Positions 46,876-54,833 of a stretch of 64,000 nucleotides of DNA are shown here, piece after piece; within the stretch, counting starts at the first letter, position 1, and each line of letters opens with the position of its first letter. The stretch lies in contig CAINLR010000017.1 in the NCBI GenBank assembly GCA_903850425.1, forward strand, positions 105,074-169,073, written 5' to 3'. Source of the DNA: an uncultured Verrucomicrobia subdivision 3 bacterium (GTDB lineage Bacteria > Verrucomicrobiota > Verrucomicrobiia > Limisphaerales > UBA11358). The translations under genes were made by a program, and so were the position numbers. The notes under the pieces were generated by a model that saw only the letters and a list, made by a program, of their open reading frames with translations, searched no databases and was not told where the DNA came from.

Positions 46876-48099
46876 ATGTCAACACCGCCGCGAAACCGCG
46901 CTCACGAAACGAAAGTGCTGAAGGTGGTCCCGGCGCTGCTCGAATGGTTTGCCGCCAACGCCCGCGACCTGCCGTGGCGGCGCACGCAAGATCCCTATGC
47001 CATCTGGATTTCTGAAATCATGCTGCAGCAGACGCAAGTGAAAACGGTGATTCCGTTTTGGGAACGCTGGCTGCGGGAACTACCCACCATCGAAGCGGCC
47101 GCCAACGCGCCTTCGGCCAAAATTCACAAGCTGTGGGAAGGGCTCGGCTACTACACGCGTGTCCGCAATTTGCAGAAGGCCGCACAGGAAATTATGAAAA
47201 GCGGAAAGCAGAAAGCGGAAAGCGGAAACCCCGTTTGCAAATTCCCGGACAACTTTGACGACGTGCTGGCGCTGCCCGGGATTGGCCGTTACACCGCCGG
47301 CGCGATTTGTAGCATCGCCTTCAACCAGCCCGTGCCAATTTTGGACGGCAATGTCATCCGCGTGCTGACGCGAATTTTTGGTATCGGCGAAAATCCAAAG
47401 GACAAGCAAACCAACGCTCGACTCTGGCAATTGGCCGGGGAACTGGTGCGGAATTCCAAATTTAAAATTAAAAATTCAGAACCCAGCTGCTCCCACCTGA
47501 ACCAGTCTTTGATGGAACTCGGTGCGCTGGTTTGCATGCCGCGCAATGCGCAATGTTTGATTTGTCCGGTGAAACAGCTCTGTGCCGCGCTCAAGGAAAA
47601 CCGCGTTGAGCAATTACCAAACCTCGCCAAGCGTGAAGCGGCGACGGCGCGACAATTCGTTGCTTTTGTCGTTGAAAGAAACGGACGTTTCCTCGTCCGC
47701 CAGCGGCCCGCAGGCCTGGTGAATGCGGAGTTGTGGGAATTTCCGAACGCAGAAGTCACGGGCGCCAAGCCGGACGCAGCGGAATTATTCAAAGACATTT
47801 TTAAGATCACGCCGCCGGCGATGCCGCCGCTTTGCACGGTGAAACATTCCATCACGCGCTACCGCATTACGATGCAGGCGTTCATCGTGCGGTTGGAAAA
47901 TCCCTCCTTCAACGCTGGTGGTTTCTGGAAGACTTTGGCGCAAATGCACGCCTTGGCCTTTACGTCCGCGCACAAAAAAGTGTTAACCCAATTGCCCAAC
48001 GCGCTCCCCGGAGGCCGACCAAGCCGTTCCGACACGTTGCGCCCGGCGATCGGCGAATTCTTTGCGGCGCGTCAACCCACCCGACCGGAATCTAAATAA
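46876..48099 (+). CDS. mutY: A/G-specific adenine glycosylase MutY
   Basis: 407 aa from ATG 46876; the open frame reaches 46108 but upstream sequence is antisense to the LamG gene. MutY removes A mispaired with 8-oxoG. Features: LPWRRTQDPYAIWISEIMLQ, the catalytic Glu in the ISEIMLQQT helix, HhH LPGIGRYTAGAI, catalytic Asp in ILDGNVIRVL, the 4Fe-4S cluster C-x6-C-x2-C-x5-C (CMPRNAQCLICPVKQLC) and a C-terminal NUDIX-like 8-oxoG domain (about 255-380). Two in-frame insertions of low-complexity, intergenic-repeat-like sequence occur: KSGKQKAESGN (about 108-118) and NSKFKIKNSEP (about 194-204). Confidence 0.92.
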   Translation: MSTPPRNRAHETKVLKVVPALLEWFAANARDLPWRRTQDPYAIWISEIMLQQTQVKTVIPFWERWLRELPTIEAAANAPSAKIHKLWEGLGYYTRVRNLQKAAQEIMKSGKQKAESGNPVCKFPDNFDDVLALPGIGRYTAGAICSIAFNQPVPILDGNVIRVLTRIFGIGENPKDKQTNARLWQLAGELVRNSKFKIKNSEPSCSHLNQSLMELGALVCMPRNAQCLICPVKQLCAALKENRVEQLPNLAKREAATARQFVAFVVERNGRFLVRQRPAGLVNAELWEFPNAEVTGAKPDAAELFKDIFKITPPAMPPLCTVKHSITRYRITMQAFIVRLENPSFNAGGFWKTLAQMHALAFTSAHKKVLTQLPNALPGGRPSRSDTLRPAIGEFFAARQPTRPESK

Positions 48100-48104
48100 G
48101 TCCC

Positions 48105-48363
48105 GGCCGTTCCCGCCAAATCCCAGATCGTTCCCGCAAGGTTCCGGCGCGCTCCCGGAAAATCCTGCGGCCCGCCCGCGAAATCCTGTCTTGTTCCCGC
48201 CCAGTCTGCGCGGCTCCCGCGAAAACCCTGCGCCTCCCGCGTTATCCTGAACCGCTCCCGCAAAATCCTGACCTCCGCCCGCGAAATTCCGGTGGCTCCC
48301 CGCGAAATCCTGACGCCTCCCGCAAAATCCCAGGTCGTTCCCGCGAAATCCTGCGCCCCGGCC
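48105..48363. repeat. Degenerate 21-bp tandem repeat array
   Basis: About 12 units with consensus close to GCTCCCGCGAAATCCTG plus 3-5 variable bases. Examples begin at about 48121, 48141, 48163, 48182, 48203, 48224, 48245, 48267 and 48290. Unit length is mostly near 21 bp. As a multiple of three it keeps a minus-strand frame open, reading QDFAGxx-like heptapeptides, but no start, signal or family supports a gene. It begins directly after the mutY stop. Confidence 0.7.
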
Positions 48364-48591
48364 ACAGAATCCCAAGCTGCTGTTTGTGAGGTATTTGCGT
48401 GTTCAGGCAGCGTTTGGAACCCATTCCAGCGCCAGCGGCGCGACATAGTTGTAGCACCCGCCCCGCAACGAAATTCCAAGCTCCGTCGGAGCGGCATATA
48501 CCGCCCGTCCGGCACACTGCTACCGACGCCGACACCGGCAGCACCAACGGGATTGAAAACCAATCCGTAAAAATCAAATTGAAGAAAACAC
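48364..48591. other. Non-coding stretch between tandem array and terminator
   Basis: About 230 bp. It contains a CTCCGTCGGAG palindrome (48481-48491). No supported gene; a small RNA ending at the 48592 terminator is possible but unsupported. Confidence 0.3.
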
Positions 48592-48623
48592 AAGCGGCCT
48601 TCGGAAACGATGGCCGCTTTTTT
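48592..48623 (+). terminator. Rho-independent terminator
   Basis: AAGCGGCC (48592-48599), a 12-nt loop, GGCCGCTT (48612-48619) and then further T to 48623: an 8-bp GC-rich stem with a U-run on the plus strand. It may end mutY transcription read through the array. On the other strand an A/T run also borders the stem, so it may serve the convergent operon too. Confidence 0.75.
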
Positions 48624-48633
48624 GCTACACAGA

Positions 48634-50058
48634 TTATTTTGAGGTGATAACGCAGCTATCAGCGATTGCGCTTTTGGGCGAAGATTTTACATATTCCACG
48701 ACGACTTTGTCTGATGACACGGTGACTTGCACATGGCCAGCGTTGCCAAGAAACACGCCCTGTTTGTAGCCGTAATTTTCCAAGTCACGAATACGGTCGT
48801 TGCCGGCAAAACTCGGTTGCGGAACCATCAGGTAAAGAATTCCGTCTAGTTCCTGACGGGCAAAAAAATTGTCGTGCGCCTTGAAGACCGCCGTGACGTG
48901 ATTGCGGAGGAGAAGTTGATGTATTGGAAGCGGCCAACCGGGGCGATGTGACGCAAAGCCGTCCGTGCCATCCAGATTCTTTCCACCCCATTCGTTGAAT
49001 CCGGCAATCTCCACACCGCCACGCGAAGCCTGATCGCCGCACAGGAGATTGTGCAGAAAGACGAATTTGAATTTCGCATGACTGCCGGCCAGCGTTTTAG
49101 CGAGCCAGTCATATTGCACGCGACCAAGCGACCACGCCCAGCCGTCGCTACTGCCGCCGCGCTGACGAAGCGAATAACGATACGGATCGAGCACCACGAA
49201 CAGCGCATCGCCCCACGTCCACGCGTAATAATTTTCCAACAAGCCGCTCGGCGGTTTTGGCGTGACATCGCCGGTGTAAAAACTGTTGGGAACTGGATTG
49301 GGAAAATAGCGTTCGCGCAGCAGATTCGACCAGACGGCCAAACTATCGGGTGAACCGTCATCGTAACGGCTGCTTTCGCCATCATGCACGCCGAGCGCGA
49401 GAAACATCGGCACAGATGATCCAATCTGACCGAGGTAAAACCGTTGCGCCAGATATTGCCGCGCCGCCTCATCACGCGTCGCGTGCTTGTCGGTCATGAA
49501 GAGGTTGCCGAGGTCAATATGGAAGTCCGGTTGTTCGGCGCGAATGTTGGCGAGTGATTGCTCATACACTTCCGCACTGGTGTGTTCGTCCAGATGCACA
49601 TCCGCTGTCATGGTGAATGTAAAGGTGCTGCCCGGCGAACGCGCAGTTTGGAAAGAATACTCCGGGCTGATAGCGAATTGGGATACGCCCGCAAGCCGCG
49701 AATGGAATTGATAGAAACATTTTGAATTGGCTTGCAGCGGAGTGATGACGAATTCAACGGGCACTCCGGCTTTGAACTGACGCATGGGGGTCTGATTGGT
49801 GCAAGCGCCGGATTGCATTCCGTAGGCTACAAAACCTTCAATGCTTTGATACGCCAGCGCACTCAAGGTGACGGAATTCTTTTCCGGCCGGGCGAGAATC
49901 AAATCATACGCATGAGCGGGCACGGCGACGTTGAAATAATTCGTCACGGCTTGACCGCGATGGCCATGCCCATTTTCGGGTTTGGCATCTTGCGCCAAAA
50001 CATCGAACGCAAGGATTGCCAAGACACCTGCCATCACGACTGAAAGTGATTTAGGCAT
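48634..50058 (-). CDS. Secreted metallophosphoesterase paralogue with degenerate metal-binding motifs
   Basis: 474 aa from ATG 50058, which overlaps the upstream stop by 8 nt (ATGCCTAA); the frame extends to 50094 but the signal peptide (MPKSLSVVMAGVLAILAFDV) starts here. It has an N-terminal Fn3-like purple-acid-phosphatase domain (about 40-130), then a calcineurin-like fold. Compared with the upstream paralogue the metal ligands are eroded: ADVHLD is kept, but GD appears as LGNLF, GNHE as GVHDGE, HH as LHN and GHDH as AHDN. The two proteins align along their length, so this is a duplicated partner that has probably lost metal catalysis. Fourth gene of the operon. Confidence 0.82.
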   Translation of the reverse strand: MPKSLSVVMAGVLAILAFDVLAQDAKPENGHGHRGQAVTNYFNVAVPAHAYDLILARPEKNSVTLSALAYQSIEGFVAYGMQSGACTNQTPMRQFKAGVPVEFVITPLQANSKCFYQFHSRLAGVSQFAISPEYSFQTARSPGSTFTFTMTADVHLDEHTSAEVYEQSLANIRAEQPDFHIDLGNLFMTDKHATRDEAARQYLAQRFYLGQIGSSVPMFLALGVHDGESSRYDDGSPDSLAVWSNLLRERYFPNPVPNSFYTGDVTPKPPSGLLENYYAWTWGDALFVVLDPYRYSLRQRGGSSDGWAWSLGRVQYDWLAKTLAGSHAKFKFVFLHNLLCGDQASRGGVEIAGFNEWGGKNLDGTDGFASHRPGWPLPIHQLLLRNHVTAVFKAHDNFFARQELDGILYLMVPQPSFAGNDRIRDLENYGYKQGVFLGNAGHVQVTVSSDKVVVEYVKSSPKSAIADSCVITSK

Positions 50059-51607
50059 GGCTCGTTTTCGCTTTGATCGTGTAGCTGTGGGCAATGTCCC
50101 CGGTTTTGTTTTGCGCGGTTTCGTCCTTTGGCAGAAAGCTACGGACGTAATCCACTTTCACATTTTCCGGCGAAACGGAGACGCGCAGATGGCCGGAGTT
50201 CTGCAGCTTCACGCCGGATTGATAACGGTCGGCATTGTAAGCCATATAGCCATGGTCAGCGGGCATGGGGACTTCCTGATAAATGATGCCGTCCCGTTCC
50301 TGCTGACAATAAAGATGGTCGTGACCTTGGAAGAAAATCGTGACGCCATGCTTGACCATGAGTTGATGGACGGGCAATTCCCAGCCAGGCCGGTGTTGTG
50401 CGAATTCCCAATCACCGCGTTTGTTGCGCCCGCCCCATTCATATAAATCACAATCGTCCACGCCGCCACGCCCCGTGCCGAGGACGTGATGGGCAAAGAC
50501 GAATTTGTGTTTCCCCTTGCTCTGCTCCAACACGCGCTTGAACCAGTGATACTGCGTATCGCCAAGCGTGACGCCCCACCAGTCACGCTGCTTGCCACCG
50601 GCGTGACCATTTTTTCCACCGCCGGCTTCTTCTTCGTGAAAACCGCTGTCCACCTGTGCTGGCGAATGCCAGTAGTTGTCGAGAATCACAAACAACGCAT
50701 CGCCCCAAGTCCACGCACAATAATCTTTCGGCAGTCCGACGGAGGGCAGCGTCTCGGTGTCGCCGGAATAAAATTTGTCCGGCGCGGGCGTGGGATAAAA
50801 CTGGTTGCGCGCATTTTGTGCGTGGACGGCGACGGCGTGTCGTTCGTCGGCTTGATTAAAATTGAACAGCGACGCCTGCTCGTGATTTCCATTCAAGAGA
50901 AAAACTGGCGCGGACTGTGCGACAAGGCCGAGGAATGGCCGTTGCAAAGTATAACGTGCGGCGACGGAATCGAAATTGACTTCGCGCACTGGGGCGACGC
51001 TGAAATCGTCGCCCATGCAAATGTAAAAATCCGGCTTGTCGGCGGCGGCGTTGAGCAACGTGCGCGCATACAGATTTGGCTCGCTCATCTGCGAACGTTC
51101 GGGATGCGAATCGCCTTGAATCGCAAACGTGAACGTGCTGCCCGTGGTGCGCTGCGTGTGAAATCGGCACTCCGGTCGCGCGGTAAAGTTTGTTTCGCCC
51201 GACTTGCGGAATTGAAGGCGGTAAAAGTATTGGGTGTTTGGTTGCAGACTCGCGAAAACCGTTTCCACTGGTTTATTTGCTGCAAAAGTGAGTAGGCCAG
51301 TTTTGCTGGAATAATTGCCGGCCGAAGTTCCGTATTCAAAAAATCCTTCAATCGTTTCTTTGGCGAGCGAGTTTACCGTCACCGATTGATCGCTGACCCG
51401 CCCCAGCACCAACGACAACCAACTGAAGGCCGATAGCTCTGGTGGCAGCACGTAATCGTCCGCGCCGCGCCGTCCGCGCCCGCCGCCCTGACCATGTCGT
51501 TTGGGTTTTTCAGGGGCGGCGTTTTGCGCCATCGCTGGAGTGAAGAACCAAGCCAGTGTTGACGACAATAGAAACAGAAATTTTCTGCGATTCGTTACAG
51601 CTTTCAT
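50051..51607 (-). CDS. Secreted calcineurin-like metallophosphoesterase (purple acid phosphatase-like)
   Basis: 518 aa. Signal peptide RKFLFLLSSTLAWFFTPAMA preceded by NRR. A low-complexity RHGQGGGRGRRGADD follows. An Fn3-like domain (about 55-150) precedes the catalytic domain with all metallophosphoesterase blocks: IQGDSHPE (about 168), CMGDDF (about 195), LNGNHEQ (about 240), FAHHVLG (about 375) and FQGHDHLY (about 435). It should hydrolyse phosphomonoesters or diesters outside the inner membrane with two metal ions. Third in the four-gene operon, 3 nt after the PEBP gene. Confidence 0.9.
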   Translation of the reverse strand: MKAVTNRRKFLFLLSSTLAWFFTPAMAQNAAPEKPKRHGQGGGRGRRGADDYVLPPELSAFSWLSLVLGRVSDQSVTVNSLAKETIEGFFEYGTSAGNYSSKTGLLTFAANKPVETVFASLQPNTQYFYRLQFRKSGETNFTARPECRFHTQRTTGSTFTFAIQGDSHPERSQMSEPNLYARTLLNAAADKPDFYICMGDDFSVAPVREVNFDSVAARYTLQRPFLGLVAQSAPVFLLNGNHEQASLFNFNQADERHAVAVHAQNARNQFYPTPAPDKFYSGDTETLPSVGLPKDYCAWTWGDALFVILDNYWHSPAQVDSGFHEEEAGGGKNGHAGGKQRDWWGVTLGDTQYHWFKRVLEQSKGKHKFVFAHHVLGTGRGGVDDCDLYEWGGRNKRGDWEFAQHRPGWELPVHQLMVKHGVTIFFQGHDHLYCQQERDGIIYQEVPMPADHGYMAYNADRYQSGVKLQNSGHLRVSVSPENVKVDYVRSFLPKDETAQNKTGDIAHSYTIKAKTSHA

Positions 51608-51610
51608 AAA

Positions 51611-52228
51611 TCACCTTTGTTGATTTCGAGCAAGAATGGCCGTCCGGTCATAAACCACCCTCAATTCAGCGCTGTCGAGAATGTTATCCTTCATGGCAGC
51701 CAGCAGTATGCTGCGGTTCACCTCGGAAGGCGGCATGGAAATTTCCACAGGCGCAGACAGTGCATACACCGTCAAAATATAAGTCTTCGGGCCGGGGCCT
51801 TTGGAATGTGGCGGAGCATAGCCGGTTTTATGGTTGACGCTGTTGTTGCCCAATGTGCCGATGCCAGCAACATTTTTTGGCAGGCTGTGAAGATTCGCCG
51901 GAATATTATAAAGCGTCCAATACCATTTGGTAAATCCCTGTGGATCAACATGGTGCATGATGACCGCGTAGCATTTGGTTTCCAACGGTGCGCCAGTCCA
52001 TTCGAGTGGGAGTGTTGAACTGTTGCCATCGCCGGTGAACTCCACTGGCAGCATTCCGCCGTTGGTCACGGCGGAACTGCTCAGGATGAACAAGCCGCTG
52101 CATTTAGGGGTGAAACTTGAGGTCGTGTCCGCGCCGACACCGGGGTATTGCCGACAGCCGATGATGCCGAGCGCAACCCCCAAACTCATCAATGATGGCA
52201 GCAGCAAATGAAGCAGTGATTTTTTCAT
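51611..52228 (-). CDS. YbhB/YbcL-type PEBP lipoprotein
   Basis: 205 aa. Lipoprotein signal with lipobox ALGIIGC (Cys about 24). The PEBP fold is supported by FTGDGNSSTLPLEWTGAP, YAVIMHHVDPQGFTKWYWTL (the D-x-x-x-x-x-x-x-W ligand site), GYAPPHSKGPGPKTYILTVYAL and a C-terminal helix. Bacterial YbhB/YbcL proteins have no established enzymatic role; some bind small phospho- or amine ligands. Location next to two phosphoesterases suggests a periplasmic ligand-binding partner (inference). The gap to the upstream gene is 8 nt. Confidence 0.88.
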   Translation of the reverse strand: MKKSLLHLLLPSLMSLGVALGIIGCRQYPGVGADTTSSFTPKCSGLFILSSSAVTNGGMLPVEFTGDGNSSTLPLEWTGAPLETKCYAVIMHHVDPQGFTKWYWTLYNIPANLHSLPKNVAGIGTLGNNSVNHKTGYAPPHSKGPGPKTYILTVYALSAPVEISMPPSEVNRSILLAAMKDNILDSAELRVVYDRTAILARNQQR

Positions 52229-52236
52229 CTGGTGTT

Positions 52237-53514
52237 CTATGTGCCCGGCACGAATAGGAAATCCGTGTTAGGAATGCTCGGTGACGAAATTGGATCGGCG
52301 TAAACAAATGGACTCTTGGCGGAGAACCCTTCAATGCCACGAAGTTTTTTCAACGAGGCGCGTTGCTCTGCTGTCAGCGTTTTATTTACCTCGGCAAAAT
52401 GAGTGGCGTAATAAAAGGACAGTTCGCCGTCGAGTTCGCCGTAATGTTGGCACAGGTTCAGGACTTTTTCCCTGCTGGTTGAACCGCCGGACATAAATTG
52501 CCGCAGTTCCGTTGCCACTGCGCGCCGTGTGCTGACGATTTCCTGCAAATCTTTCCGCTGCAAATCAACGAGGCTAGTGATCTGTTGGCGCTGCGCCGGG
52601 TTTAGGGCGGCGAGAAACGCCTCGCCGCTGTCGCCGGTGAGCGCTGTGCTGATGGAATAATTCTTTTGATGCACCGCCGGTGCATCTTTCATGTAAAACG
52701 AGCCGAAGTAGGTGCCGTGACCTTCCGGGCAGAAATAGGTGTCCGATTCCACCGACCCAGCATACCAACTGAAAAATTCGCTCGCGTAAGTCATCATCGC
52801 TACATGGACAGGATGCGACACGGTGCGTTTGTCGAAAGCTTCCGTCTCCGCCACATCCGGCCAGGTGCGTGAGTCACCGAACTTGAGTTTGGCGAATTCT
52901 GCCTTTTGCGCCTCGGTCAATGAACTCACGATTTTTCCATAAACCTCCGCGCGTTCAAACGCCAGCTTTCCACTCAATTCAAAGATGCCGGACGTATATT
53001 TCATGACGGCCTCACGATTCAAACTCTGGCTGCCGGCGGGAAAATCGCCCGTGAGATTCCGGCAAAACGCTTGGATCAGCGGTAGCCGTTTCAGTGCCAA
53101 GTCACTGATTTGCTGTGTCTGCGCTTTGCCAAGATCAACCAACATCGCCTTTTGCTTATCATTTAGGATGCTCAGCGTATTGTTGGCGATGCGCGTGAGA
53201 AAGTCCGTGTTATGTCCCATCGCGGCGCCGTCAACATCCCGCATATTCTGAAAACCGAAAAAGTCCGACACTTTTCCCGGTGGCAAAAACGTGTCGCAGT
53301 TGAAATCCCCGGTGAGAAACGCCAACCCGTCAAAGGCGATGGTGTTGAGTTGCGCTCGGTCGGAGGTGGCCTGGGCGATGGAGTATTGGCTGTGTTTCTC
53401 GGATCGCGGACGATCAAGTCTGCCATCCCGATTTGGTTGCTGGTTATTGTCTTGCGCGAGGGCATGAATTGCCAATCCGGCGAAGGCCAATGCGATAAAA
53501 ACGCGTGTTTTCAT
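52237..53514 (-). CDS. Secreted protein of unknown family with internal duplication
   Basis: 425 aa. Signal peptide MKTRVFIALAFAGLAIHALA. Two similar halves are visible: CDTFLPPGKVSDFFGFQNMR (about 73) with later LNDKQKAMLVDLGKAQTQQI, and SDTYFCPEGHGTYFGSFYMK (about 258) with later LNPAQRQQITSLVDLQRKDL. Each half also has an LT-x-x-Q-like segment (LTEAQKAEFAKL, LTAEQRASLKKL), as in helical Spy/CpxP-like proteins. No enzyme motif. It is first in the operon with the PEBP lipoprotein and two phosphoesterases. Confidence 0.75.
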   Translation of the reverse strand: MKTRVFIALAFAGLAIHALAQDNNQQPNRDGRLDRPRSEKHSQYSIAQATSDRAQLNTIAFDGLAFLTGDFNCDTFLPPGKVSDFFGFQNMRDVDGAAMGHNTDFLTRIANNTLSILNDKQKAMLVDLGKAQTQQISDLALKRLPLIQAFCRNLTGDFPAGSQSLNREAVMKYTSGIFELSGKLAFERAEVYGKIVSSLTEAQKAEFAKLKFGDSRTWPDVAETEAFDKRTVSHPVHVAMMTYASEFFSWYAGSVESDTYFCPEGHGTYFGSFYMKDAPAVHQKNYSISTALTGDSGEAFLAALNPAQRQQITSLVDLQRKDLQEIVSTRRAVATELRQFMSGGSTSREKVLNLCQHYGELDGELSFYYATHFAEVNKTLTAEQRASLKKLRGIEGFSAKSPFVYADPISSPSIPNTDFLFVPGT

Positions 53515-53833
53515 AGCAGTAGTCTAAACGAGCCAACCTTAAGAAAACATGAAGCCGGAAATTATTTCTCCCCGAATGAATTGTAACTTGCGGCAGAGGC
53601 GAGCAATATTTGACACGTGTCATTCGAAATCCAGACGCAAGGGAGGAAAGCAAGGTTTCGAGATGGCTCACAATCCAGTGATCTTCGCAGAAAGTTATTT
53701 TGTGTGCAAAGTCAGTTCCTCCAATTCACGGCACGGGCAGTTCATCAAAGATTTTCTGGATGGCCGTTTCGCTGGCTTTGTCCCGGCTTCGTAGCACCTT
53801 CATCCCCCACGCCAAGAATTTGAAAAACTTATT
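53515..53833. other. Divergent intergenic region
   Basis: About 320 bp between the operon start at 53514 and the next gene. Short frames (for example 53663-53794) show no family resemblance. No repeat or RNA gene recognised. Confidence 0.45.
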
Positions 53834-53862
53834 TTGACACGAAAAGCGGAAAGGTGTTTAAC
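53834..53862 (+). promoter_or_regulatory. Putative near-leaderless sigma70-type promoter
   Basis: TTGACA (53834-53839), 17 bp, TTTAAC (53857-53862), then 8 nt to the ATG at 53871. The start of transcription would fall within a base or two of the ATG, as proposed for clpB. Confidence 0.5.
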
Positions 53863-53870
53863 ATCACCTT

Positions 53871-54590
53871 ATGAGCAATCACATTCCGCACTTCCCCATT
53901 GCCATCCTCACGCACAACGGCAAGCTGATTACTGATGCCGCTGTGGCCAATGCCGCCGTCGCCGCCCGGCTCCCGGCCAATTACGTGGCCGACGCCATTG
54001 CCGCGCTCGCCAAAGTGAACAAGGATGTGGCCAGCCAGAAATCCGCTCATGGCGAACTCGGCAACCTCACGCCGCTCCAGCACACCAACCTGGACACGCT
54101 CCAATACTGGATGCAGCAGGCGCGCGAAACCGCCAAGCTCGCCTTTCCCGGCCAGACGGTGAAACTGCATCAGGAATTTCAAGTGGGCGTCAACACTCCG
54201 CACGATCTTGGCTCCATACTTGGCCGCGCCGACATCATTCTCGCCTCCGTGCAAAACGCTACCAACCTGCCCACGCTCAAGCTCAAGGCGTGGACGGATG
54301 CGGAGACGGCGTCGTTTGTGGCCGCGCGCGGCAATTTCGGCACGGTCGAGCAGGCGCAGGCGCAGGACAAAGGCGGCGCAAAAGTTTCCACCACGGTGAA
54401 GAACCAGGACGCCGCCGATTTATACGAACGGCTGCTGACCATCCAGCACGCCGCCAACCTGCAATGGCCGGAGACCAACCCCGCCAACGCCGGCATCCGC
54501 GACCAGTTCCGCTTGAACCAGTTCCCGCCCGCCGGTGGCAACGGCACCCCGCCGACGCCACCGACTCCGCCCGCGACGCCGAAGCCTTGA
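53871..54590 (+). CDS. Hypothetical helical protein with proline-rich tail
   Basis: 239 aa, no signal peptide or membrane helix. Mostly alpha-helical and Ala/Leu/Gln-rich (AAVAARLPANYVADAIAALA; LTPLQHTNLDTLQYWMQQAR). The last about 25 residues are a disordered tail of TPPTPP type. The helical body suggests a cytoplasmic, possibly oligomeric protein. I do not recognise the family. It is monocistronic with a clear promoter and terminator. Confidence 0.75.
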   Translation: MSNHIPHFPIAILTHNGKLITDAAVANAAVAARLPANYVADAIAALAKVNKDVASQKSAHGELGNLTPLQHTNLDTLQYWMQQARETAKLAFPGQTVKLHQEFQVGVNTPHDLGSILGRADIILASVQNATNLPTLKLKAWTDAETASFVAARGNFGTVEQAQAQDKGGAKVSTTVKNQDAADLYERLLTIQHAANLQWPETNPANAGIRDQFRLNQFPPAGGNGTPPTPPTPPATPKP

Positions 54591-54645
54591 TTTGTAGCGT
54601 TGCTCTATGAGCGACGTTCCGGCGGTCACAGACCGCCGCTACAAA
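54591..54645. repeat. Small palindromic repeat
   Basis: TTTGTAGCG (54591-54599) and CGCTACAAA (54637-54645) are perfect inverted arms enclosing a GGCGGTC-ACA-GACCGCC hairpin (54621-54637). It follows the stop of the previous gene by one base. Likely an intergenic REP/MITE-like repeat. Confidence 0.65.
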
Positions 54646-54647
54646 GC

Positions 54648-54684
54648 AAAGCGGCCTCCAGCAATGGAGGCCACTTTATTTTTG
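54648..54684 (+). terminator. Rho-independent terminator of the 53871-54590 gene
   Basis: GGCCTCC (54653-54659), loop AGCAAT, GGAGGCC (54666-54672), then ACTTTATTTTTG. The A-rich 5' flank and U-rich 3' flank fit an intrinsic terminator. Confidence 0.75.
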
Positions 54685-54833
54685 CACCGTCAGAGCTACG
54701 GAAATTGCCGGAGGAGGGGCGCAGCGTTGGTTATGGCCGGCAAGGAGAAACTTCATCCGCTCCAACGCCGCCATCGCGGGCGCGGCCATAAAAAACTCGC
54801 CAGCGCCGCGGCCAAAAGTATCCTTGCAGACTG

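Noticed and set aside
48105..48363. CRISPR array
   Set aside because: Units are about 21 bp with 3-5 bp variable parts, are highly degenerate and have no unique spacers of 30 bp or more; no cas genes nearby.
48072..48593. 173-codon minus frame with QDFAG heptapeptide repeats
   Set aside because: The periodicity follows from the 21-bp tandem array. No ribosome site, signal peptide or family match; listed as a repeat instead.
53549..53823. Small open frames before 53871
   Set aside because: They overlap each other in different frames, lack family resemblance and cover the promoter region.
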